DNA of 47,984 bases from positions 1 to 47,984 of IMG/VR virus record IMGVR_UViG_3300007520_000030. One strand, written 5' to 3'. The notes beneath the pieces are model-generated. The model saw nothing but the letters and a program-made list of their open reading frames with translations, had not been told where the DNA came from and searched no databases. Numbering within the stretch: the first letter of the stretch is position 1; each line of letters opens with the position of its first letter. The DNA comes from a virus. Of this stretch, positions 42,101-47,984 are shown in pieces. The position numbers and the translations under genes are program-made.

Positions 42101-43799
42101 TCTGTGCGGCGGCACGAGTTTTCAAATTGCCGCCGTGTGCCATATCGTGTACTATTCTATCAAGTACAAATCCCACATCGCGCTCACATTTTATAGTGTC
42201 ATATACAAAGTTTTCCCAGATACTTCCGCCAGTAGCATTATCTACTTGATCTCTAATCCAAGAACTCACTTCTCTTTGTATAAATGATCTATTAAGTTCT
42301 ATTAGCTGTTGTGCAACAGGATTCTTAGTTCCTTTTTCAATTTGCTCAGCTGCATAACGGATAGTTTTAAATGGTCTATCAATTGTACCGCCACGTGTTG
42401 GAAACGGTAAATCATTACCATGTTCTGCTACAAAATAAACATCTTCTATATTAGATAAGAACTGCCAAGCTGGAAGTCTGGCTGTATTTACTTTTAATAC
42501 TTGGCCTTCTAGGCCGACTGGTAATCTTGTTGGAGCACTTCCACTATAGTAAACTAAATCGCCTGCTGTAGTAAGGACACTTTGTTCTGTTCCAATTGCA
42601 AGAATACTCCAGTATTGGCCGCTGTCTGCTAAGTCTGGACGAGATCCTTGTGCGCCGCCACCTGGCTGAACTGCTGTTTCTGTTGAATAGTCATCGCCTT
42701 CTGAAATGTGTCCAAGAACACAATAGTAGCTGTTATCGCCGTAGCGTACAACATCACCTTGATAATATTCTTGGTCGTCAATCCATACGCCTCTCCAGCG
42801 GAAACCTTCATTAATTAGTTTCCAGTATTCTGCGTTTGGAGGTTGTTGACCTGTTTCATGGTCTTGTACACAAACATATGTAAATCCACCTAAGCGTATT
42901 ACTTCACCAACTTTATAATGTTGATTAGCGCTGTCTTCATTCCAATCACCAATAAAGCGGAACCCTTCTGTAAATAAATCCCAATCATTTGGATTATCAA
43001 ACGGAATACTTCCGGTGTTTGATGTTGTTGAAATATATTGGTTTCCACCGTAGCGCACCACATCGCCTGACTGATAAGGTACAACAGGACTCCAATCATT
43101 TTCATATTGGAAACCTTCTACAAACTTAGTCCAGTTTGCTGAGTTTGCTCCAAATGTACCTGCTGACGTATGTGCAGTTAAACAAATCCAAATACCAGCA
43201 CCATAACGAACTAAGTCGTTTAGTTTATATCTAATGCTTGCAGTCCATTCGCCTTTGTATTCTGTACTTTGATTAAATATATCCCAGTAAGATGAATTAG
43301 TTTCTAATCCGTTGGAGATAGTTGCAGCAGATACGTGTAGTGTATTACAAACATAAGTTGAGCCGCCGTATTTTACAAAATCGTTTATACGGTAGCGAGT
43401 ACTAATAGCCCAGTCGCCTTTCCAGTCAATCCCTTCAGCATAAGCATCCCACTTACCTAAATCAACTTCAAGACCGTCCGTAGCATCAATAGCAGTTGCT
43501 GCTGAGGTGTGTATAGTATTACATATATAAAGTCTTGCACCATAACTAACTATGTCATCGTATATATAATTAGTATCTACCGTCCAATCACCTTTCCAAG
43601 TCTGCCCATCACTTACAAGATTCCATTTTGCTGGAACAATGTCCAAGTCTGAAAAGAAATCTGCTTGACTTGCATGTCCTATTGTACAGATATATGTTTT
43701 GCCACCAAAAGCAATAACATCATCTTGATAATAAACAGTAGCAGTTGCCCACTGGTTTTTCCATACAAATCTAATTCTACCTAGTTTAAATTCTGCCAT
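36129..43799 (-). CDS. Giant tail-fibre protein (2556 aa) with Trp-rich repeats and Asp-box domain
   Basis: Residues about 10-380 hold seven copies of a Trp/Tyr-rich module (for example DWKGDWAISTRYRINDFVKY, then GGSTYVCNTLH), like carbohydrate-binding modules. A DVYFVAEHGNDLPFPTRGGT segment followed by RPFKTIRYAAEQ marks a beta-helix start. A long helical/beta region has repeats of the type CARDIGYIIDAVSYDL and CLRDVGTYIDALKYDL. DPGWGPDDFTTWIISRSPYV opens a fibre domain. Residues about 1980-2165 carry Asp-box-like motifs (YSEDADTW, YSADGITW, FSLDGVTW, YSQDGLYW). The C-terminus has GHDFLDIGTG and a final fibre domain. It is probably a long or side tail fibre that contacts surface sugars. It has a late box and CGGAG SD. 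Confidence 0.85.
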   Translation of the reverse strand: MAEFKLGRIRFVWKNQWATATVYYQDDVIAFGGKTYICTIGHASQADFFSDLDIVPAKWNLVSDGQTWKGDWTVDTNYIYDDIVSYGARLYICNTIHTSAATAIDATDGLEVDLGKWDAYAEGIDWKGDWAISTRYRINDFVKYGGSTYVCNTLHVSAATISNGLETNSSYWDIFNQSTEYKGEWTASIRYKLNDLVRYGAGIWICLTAHTSAGTFGANSANWTKFVEGFQYENDWSPVVPYQSGDVVRYGGNQYISTTSNTGSIPFDNPNDWDLFTEGFRFIGDWNEDSANQHYKVGEVIRLGGFTYVCVQDHETGQQPPNAEYWKLINEGFRWRGVWIDDQEYYQGDVVRYGDNSYYCVLGHISEGDDYSTETAVQPGGGAQGSRPDLADSGQYWSILAIGTEQSVLTTAGDLVYYSGSAPTRLPVGLEGQVLKVNTARLPAWQFLSNIEDVYFVAEHGNDLPFPTRGGTIDRPFKTIRYAAEQIEKGTKNPVAQQLIELNRSFIQREVSSWIRDQVDNATGGSIWENFVYDTIKCERDVGFVLDRIVHDMAHGGNLKTRAAAQTFLNALADGPYSTAAENNGTGAYGNLIAEGDQSVAAYNYMLTLIGNALSNTAPTLIYQNVTDDSTAIIDQYINITITAEAGALTRLTSLANIIINAIDTGLVSSIPARDVPQTLLKVSTGKHYEVLPIIVPAYCAIMGEELRSTQINAALGTIPASDSTYTIEIYDRIADVVSDIVVGTSVTPTTGNTTVQFQDWPHAITAQSTNVTDLVNVMKYQTDYSLNTMHTAYLTEPVTFIGSAQETAIENIKANINFIVEEVIAYLADQYPTLRYGKTDTRRDSRYVIDSLIYDLTYGGNAQAVKTGLAYWDGDDNTIPQIPASIKAATIASLNFLKTTAQSVAGNSSIASPYQATVAQVLTGNVGSITEIANNVEDIIDILDNGPTAVSTTTTLVDPTPANSVNTTTALISASGTLDSAAATIQADTISWINSNYPTLVYNSAKCSRDIGIILKAVRFDFMFNSNWQTLKSAHAYLRKTATEVYTLNQKAVTRAAIKYALSTEAVANVGGNTTAIARINLSATIIDQMIFGATNEGSVCQVEDQNAYYAMLQLERNREFIISEVTAWMNYNYVNFDDFYNSATCARDIGYIIDAVSYDLITGSNFASSVAGAAYYRAVASAQNVVNNQLKQTIAAIKEARRLTIEVTDSSLYSNIARSYAIILDILENGLTAVPTYTFPDNGTSVAADSTTAGTFIANRATYVSSISSYLNTNYNAQWVALGAGGQATCQRDVGYIVDAATFDILYGGNYQSVIAGDSYYSYGTLQIGDGDEKTATLAALTELKSLLSADAEATSQAAVESNADDVIAIVTNGAGTVAKVYPVATGETATIQSTFSAIQTANSFIPTNVTTYITNTFSSYTYNLSLCLRDVGTYIDALKYDLKYPGNYKSRYVARYYANAVTGSREEDMFYLRDATGLRDCTLLGLNGDLTPAGIYGTSRVTAGAYASLDPGWGPDDFTTWIISRSPYVQGLTTFGNAAIGQKIDGHLHNGGNDSIVSNDFTQVISDGIGAWITNNGRAELVSVFTYYSHIGYLAENGGRIRATNGNNSYGEFGSVAEGTDADETPVTAIVDNRTQYNATISTVNVDQNQILVLEYGHAGNDYTEAAINIFGPGTGEVLVADEFRDNAVNYAFVDQDADPDVIIGGSNYLVVGNTAQSGSTTSIFLAATDGNLSSTYPGMKIVISGGSANGQYAIVNTYNSGTKEATVIRESDGIAGWDHYVSGTPIIAPNSSSTYKIEPRIAFTAPAKSNAAITLPAATTWGDVKYIETAAQYTSISATGGSGSGLTFDVTRNGSKYYLTVNNAGTDYTRLNTVTIAGTAVGGASTANNITVTLTTLNSVSGAVVDYDFTGLAQTGKFLAIGAGTNGALSVDGESWSIETLPSLGAGFWSRIASGLQNDGSSTFQPSAVVLVADGDSTVAYSEDADTWNTSTLPVGMDTSAETRIAYGNVVGSVTNRFVVISSADRDVAYSDNGGATWTLTTDALSNIGFDHIAYGAGKFVAINIGTTSAAYSADGITWIGATAPAVFAAVTDIVWGNGKFVALGGANGIMFSLDGVTWYENALTLPLTVTERRLAYGQGMFVITSDDTDQVLYSQDGLYWQAYTLTTTITGGYNAIAFGNPAREGKFVILPNASGTGGVYAKIGATTKGRASVANEQIFEVRIIEPGSGYATAPSVTVTDPNNIVDVILVPRLGDGVLGQPTFVNRGTGFTSSTAEVDAQNSNGGADFPQTGTFIAVRRLSARPVNGSNIEFASLPGEFYKLVNTISFIGTNAGTYTGFLQLSPAIAVKDSLPDGDTVELRIRFSQARLTGHDFLDIGTGGFTSTNYPNTPLQQPVQSNETVNANGGRVFFTATDQDGNFRVGDLFSIEQSTGVATLNADAFNIAGLQELSLGEVTLGGNSASINEFSTDPFFTANSDSVVPTQRAVKAYIEAQIGGGGATLNVNSVTAGDVFIGTDTITTLSGSVLNIRANVVFSGTVLGLPLAYNYFLR

Positions 43800-43812
43800 T
43801 TTTATTACTCCG

Positions 43813-43826
43813 CTAGTATATTTATC
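43813..43826 (-). promoter_or_regulatory. T4-type late promoter before 2556-aa fibre gene
   Basis: The minus strand reads GATAAATATACTAG, followed by CGGAGTAA and the ATG at 43799. The box lies 14-27 bases upstream of the start. It gives the giant fibre gene its own promoter after the upstream fibre gene stops at 43846. Confidence 0.55.
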
Positions 43827-43845
43827 ATTATGTTAACCGTTGCTA

Positions 43846-46800
43846 TTATTGCATGGTATCGTCGAATTTTTTAAGGAACAACATTTGTGATACAATTGTT
43901 CCTGAAATATTTGTTTGTTCAGTTGTTATATTTCCGGCACCGTCATCAGTTTGAAACGAGCCTTCAAAATTTACATTGGAAGGAATGTGTAAATAACCTC
44001 CAATTGTGCTTATTTCGTTATCAGTGCCGCCTATAATAACAGCTCCTGCTTGTAATCTATTGACTTCTAAACTCTCACCACCAACTGATAGTCTGTTTGC
44101 AAGGAAGGATGCAATAGCTCGCTGTGTTGGAATAACATTATTTGAATCTGCAGAGAATGTGCTGTCTGTTGAAAATTCATTAACAACTGTTCCTGATCCG
44201 CCTAATCTTACACCGCCTAAGGCAAGTGCCGATAGCCCATCTAATTGGAAAAATTGAGCACTAATAGTAACAACACCAGTTGCTTGTTCAACACTAAACA
44301 ATTCGCCTGCTCTAAAATTTCCGTCTTGGTCGGTACTTACATAGAATACTCTACCACTATTTGTTTCATAAACTTCGTTTTCAGGCGATGCAACAAAAAA
44401 TCCGCCGCTTGCATATAGTGTTGGGTAGTTAGTTTCTTCAAAATTGCCCGTTCCTATGTCTAAGAAATCATGTCCACTAATTCTACATTGACTAAATTTT
44501 TCTCTTAATGTTATTGCTGTCCCGTGTTCAGTATTATAAAAAGTTTCTAAACTTGGCGAAATTGTAAGTTGTACTAGTCTAGTTTCGTTTCCTGTTCCGT
44601 CGTCGCCTAAGTCTGTTACTATTACTCCACTAAAGATAGACAAATCATTAGGTGTGTCTGTTACAGTATTTAAAACTCCCGCAATTTGTATTTGTACTCC
44701 GGGACTTGGAAGATTTACAATACCGGATATAGTGATTATATTTTCGTCAGGGACAATGTCTGCATAACCGTTACCAGATATTGTAATGGTACTAGTAGTA
44801 CGTCTATATCCTGCACCTCTATTAATGAAGTCTGGTTGACTTAATACTCCATTACTTATTCTACTTTCATAAGCTACTTCAGTAACAAAATTAGGATCGG
44901 TGATTGTTAGTACAGGTAAATTACTGCTCGAATAACCACTACCACTATCCCATATTTTAATAGTCTTAAACGAACCTACAATAACATCTGCTCTACATTT
45001 TGCACGAGCACCTGTACTAACATGAGCAACAGCACCTGTACTTCCAGCTGAGGCAAGTAATACCCATTTGCTAGTTCCATTAACATCTCCGTATGTTAAT
45101 GCACTCCATCGCTGCGAGGCAGGCAGTACTCTATTAGTCCATAGGATACCGTCTTCTGAAGTAGCGCATTGATTTGTTGCTGCTGCGGAATCTAGTCCAA
45201 TAGCAAAAAATATTCCTTGTGCATACTTAATTTCACTATATGTTAATACTGCACTTGCAGTAGTTCCAGCATACCAAGTTACGCCATCAAAGCTATATGC
45301 AGTTGTACCGTCAGCTGCTAATAATAAAAATCTATTATTTCCGTATGCTAGAGATGCTGCCGTCCAATCTACGTTCGGTAATACTTCGTCGTTTCTAGTC
45401 CAAGTTACGCCGCCATTTGTTGACGTTGCTGTTGCAAGATCGTTCCTACTTACAGCAACAAATCTGCCTTTACCATAAACAACTTTTGACCATTGACTAA
45501 TAGTACTGTCTGCACCACCGGTATCATCTGGAATAGTTGCTGTTGTCCAAGTAGTGCCGTTTGCACTTACTGCAACGTCATTTGTATCGTCTGCTACTAG
45601 AACAAATTTTCCGCCGCCGTAAACGCCATCTGTCCATGATGCAGTTATTGGAAGATCAACTGTTGTCCAAGTTTGTCCATTTAGACTTGAACTTACACGA
45701 CTTTCATTATTAGCTACTGCAATAAATCTATTGTTGCCGTTAATTAGTGCTCTATTGTCACCTATAAATGATAAACTAACTTCAGTCCAATTTTGACCAT
45801 TTTCACTATATCTACTATATTCACTATTAGTTAAAGAAACAAATATTCCTGTTTTGCCTGTACCTGTAAAAGTAAATGTTTGAATACTGCTTGTACTATC
45901 TAAACTTACATCTGTGATTGTAATAGTTATATCATTAGCGGGGGTTGCTCCGCCGAGCGAAGTACCTAAAATAGTTATAACATCATTTATATTGTACCCA
46001 GCTCCTGTATTTGTAAGAGATACTAAATAAGATTCACCTTGTCTGACCACTGTAAATCTAGCAGCAATAGGATCATCATCATATGTGTTGCCTGACCCTG
46101 AAACAAATACAAGATCTATTTCTTCGCCAACAATAAAACTACTTCCGTTAGCAGAAATTGTAACATTTATAGTTTTGCCTGTGTTAGTAGATATAGCTGT
46201 TGCAACTGCTGTTGCTCCGCTAGTTCTTCCTTTAATATTAAAAGGCACACTAGGATTAGTTGCAAACTCTGCTGTAAATTGTAAAGATGTGTTTGATATA
46301 ATTTCAGCTAGTGCTATACGTGTATTAGTATCATCTCTCCATATTAAATCACTGCCAGCAGTTATATTAGTATATGTTTGCGTAGTATCGCCATAAACTA
46401 CATCAACATATGATCTATTAGTAAACAAGTCAAAAGAAGCTGTACTGTATGGTGGCGCACTTACACTAATACGAGGTTCAATTCTATATCGAGTCGTAGT
46501 GTCTAAATTTGCTGCAAGGGGAGTACCCGGAATAATATTATCCCAACCTAGTTCAGCATCGCTGTCTCTACGTACAGTTACTAGTTTTGTAGCAAATACA
46601 AAATTGTCAATGTAACCGTATTGGCCTACTCCAGTGCCGTCTATAATAATGATTCTCATACCTTCAATTTCTGATAAAAACTGAGTTGTATCATTAGTAG
46701 ATAATACAATAGTACTTGATGCTCCTATTGTTGCTTGTGAACTTGCTTGTTTAACTACGTATCCAGAACCGCCTTTATTACTAGAACCATCCGGTGAAAT

Positions 46801-47984
46801 TAGTCTAGCTTCGAATAATGCACCGTCTCTAAAATCTGTATATTCAACAGTTGCATCTTCTCCAGCACCGACAACAGTTGCCGTTGCACTAGTATAGTGT
46901 TCTCCTGCATTAGAATATTCAAATGCTATTAATTCATCTGCATTGCCACCAGCAATTGCTTCTTTTACCTGTGCTTGATTATTTCGATTAAAGAAAGTTG
47001 CAGTTTGAGGAATCTCAGTACTGTCAACACCATCAGCAACGGATCCGTAACGTCCGTAACTGTTATTGCCGTTTGCAGCACGGATAATGCCGCCATTTTC
47101 GGCAAAATAACCAATTTGACAATAGTAACTAAACACTGACACAAGTTCTGCTCTTGCATTATTTGTGATCCAAGCACCAATACCATCACTTAAAACTTGT
47201 GTAAAGTCGTTAGCTGTCATAGACCTGTTACCGCCATTGTGCAATGCGCCGTCTACCTTCATACCAACACACCCAAAACCAATATTAGTAACGCCTTGGA
47301 TATAAGGAGAGCGATTAACAATCCAAGTACGCTCATCGTCTGGTCCCCACCCTGGATCAAGACTTACAAGTGCCCCGCCTGTTGGCTTTTGATAAAGCTC
47401 AAAGACTCCCGGAGGATTAAGAGTTCCTTGTAATCCTCCTGTTGTACAATCTCTTAAACCTGTGGTATCTCTTAAGAAGAATAAACTATCAAGTTGAGAA
47501 CCTGTGACCGCATTTGAATATCTTCTAGCAGCAAAAGTCGTAGCATAGTTGCCAGTGTATTGCAAATCTCGTTTTATTGCTCTTATTAAAGAGTGTATAT
47601 CGTTTTTAGTTTTTATTTCAGGGAATGTCACACTAGGATATTCTAATCTCAAGAACGCTAAAATTTCTTGTTGTACAAATTCTTCGTTAACTTCTAATGC
47701 TAGTCCAGCATTAACAATTGGCTGATTTGTATTTAAAATATTTGATCCTGTTATTGTAGGATTTATTTCGCCATCTGCAATTCTAAAAGAAATATAGTTA
47801 GTAAACGTAGTAAATAAATTTACTACGGCGTTTGCGCCGGCTACACTTGAGATTGGAAAAGTATCTTCAGTTAATATTTCGCCAGTATTTAAATCTACTT
47901 GAGCTATTCCTGTAATATCAAGAACTGGAGTAAATATTTGTGTAATTTGCAATACACTATTTCCAGATGTAGGAGTTATAGGAC
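43846..47984 (-). CDS. Giant tail-fibre protein, N-terminus cut by window edge
   Basis: The frame is open through the right edge (ITPTSGNSVLQITQIFTPVL at the visible end), so the TTG at 47952 is not the true start and the N-terminus is missing. At least 1378 residues are visible. It is related to the 2556-residue fibre: RRYSNAVTGSQLDSLFFLRD, DPGWGPDDERTWIVNRSPYI, NDFTQVLSDGIGAWITNN, then Asp-box motifs (YSENGQNW, SSLNGQTW, VSANGTTW, YSFDGVTW, TSEDGILW), and the C-terminal GHDFLDIGTG with TDQDGNFRAGELFSVEQATG. The seven-fold Trp-rich module is absent from the visible part. It is probably a partner or alternative fibre segment. Confidence 0.85.
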   Translation of the reverse strand, partial: PITPTSGNSVLQITQIFTPVLDITGIAQVDLNTGEILTEDTFPISSVAGANAVVNLFTTFTNYISFRIADGEINPTITGSNILNTNQPIVNAGLALEVNEEFVQQEILAFLRLEYPSVTFPEIKTKNDIHSLIRAIKRDLQYTGNYATTFAARRYSNAVTGSQLDSLFFLRDTTGLRDCTTGGLQGTLNPPGVFELYQKPTGGALVSLDPGWGPDDERTWIVNRSPYIQGVTNIGFGCVGMKVDGALHNGGNRSMTANDFTQVLSDGIGAWITNNARAELVSVFSYYCQIGYFAENGGIIRAANGNNSYGRYGSVADGVDSTEIPQTATFFNRNNQAQVKEAIAGGNADELIAFEYSNAGEHYTSATATVVGAGEDATVEYTDFRDGALFEARLISPDGSSNKGGSGYVVKQASSQATIGASSTIVLSTNDTTQFLSEIEGMRIIIIDGTGVGQYGYIDNFVFATKLVTVRRDSDAELGWDNIIPGTPLAANLDTTTRYRIEPRISVSAPPYSTASFDLFTNRSYVDVVYGDTTQTYTNITAGSDLIWRDDTNTRIALAEIISNTSLQFTAEFATNPSVPFNIKGRTSGATAVATAISTNTGKTINVTISANGSSFIVGEEIDLVFVSGSGNTYDDDPIAARFTVVRQGESYLVSLTNTGAGYNINDVITILGTSLGGATPANDITITITDVSLDSTSSIQTFTFTGTGKTGIFVSLTNSEYSRYSENGQNWTEVSLSFIGDNRALINGNNRFIAVANNESRVSSSLNGQTWTTVDLPITASWTDGVYGGGKFVLVADDTNDVAVSANGTTWTTATIPDDTGGADSTISQWSKVVYGKGRFVAVSRNDLATATSTNGGVTWTRNDEVLPNVDWTAASLAYGNNRFLLLAADGTTAYSFDGVTWYAGTTASAVLTYSEIKYAQGIFFAIGLDSAAATNQCATSEDGILWTNRVLPASQRWSALTYGDVNGTSKWVLLASAGSTGAVAHVSTGARAKCRADVIVGSFKTIKIWDSGSGYSSSNLPVLTITDPNFVTEVAYESRISNGVLSQPDFINRGAGYRRTTSTITISGNGYADIVPDENIITISGIVNLPSPGVQIQIAGVLNTVTDTPNDLSIFSGVIVTDLGDDGTGNETRLVQLTISPSLETFYNTEHGTAITLREKFSQCRISGHDFLDIGTGNFEETNYPTLYASGGFFVASPENEVYETNSGRVFYVSTDQDGNFRAGELFSVEQATGVVTISAQFFQLDGLSALALGGVRLGGSGTVVNEFSTDSTFSADSNNVIPTQRAIASFLANRLSVGGESLEVNRLQAGAVIIGGTDNEISTIGGYLHIPSNVNFEGSFQTDDGAGNITTEQTNISGTIVSQMLFLKKFDDTMQ

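Noticed and set aside
43846-47952. Complete giant fibre starting at TTG 47952
   Set aside because: The reading frame continues without a stop to the window edge, so the gene is partial.

Overview
This window is a piece of a T4-like myovirus genome, AT-rich by eye, with the gene content of marine members of the group (cyanophage/pelagiphage-like). Every recognisable conserved gene is viral: tail sheath gp18, tail tube gp19, neck gp13, a gp14-like neck protein, tail completion gp15, small terminase gp16, head-completion nuclease gp4, and very large tail-fibre proteins. No photosynthesis gene, tRNA, CRISPR array or host gene was seen, so the host cannot be named. Both window ends cut open genes. 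Many genes follow a T4 late-promoter-like box (NATAAATAC or GCTAAATAC) and a Shine-Dalgarno sequence. One clear sigma70-type promoter sits before a dNMP-kinase-like gene.

Layout. (1) 1-9875, mostly minus strand: a peptidoglycan-binding-domain protein (cut by the edge), a conserved unknown, gp16, gp4, two structural proteins, gp19, gp18, a plus-strand zinc/HNH protein, a P-loop kinase and gp13. (2) 9923-13932, plus strand: gp14-like, a GIY-YIG remnant, gp15, Nudix, cupin and a small unknown. (3) 13925-17505: a fibre protein ending in a cupredoxin domain with a complete-looking copper site, a phage groES-groEL pair, a bidirectional terminator and a tail-fibre assembly chaperone. (4) 17532-31541: an unusual accessory island with four flavin-dependent (tryptophan-type) halogenases, ten 2-oxoglutarate/Fe(II)-oxygenase-like genes (one with a degenerate metal site, one split by a frameshift at an A6 run), a TPMT/TehB-like methyltransferase and one unknown protein between two halogenases. 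(5) 31575-47984, minus strand: three tandem glycine-rich adhesin-like proteins, an S74-chaperone fibre, a small structural protein, and two giant related fibre proteins with Asp-box (BNR-like) repeats.

Working together. The island is flanked by tail-fibre and fibre-assembly genes, its genes overlap by a few bases in short operons, and several operons carry the same late-promoter-like boxes as sheath, tube and neck genes. My inference is that these oxidative and halogenating enzymes act late in infection, possibly on virion proteins such as the fibres or adhesins, or on a small molecule or surface component made at that time. The enzyme-family calls rest on visible motifs. The shared pathway and its substrate are unknown.
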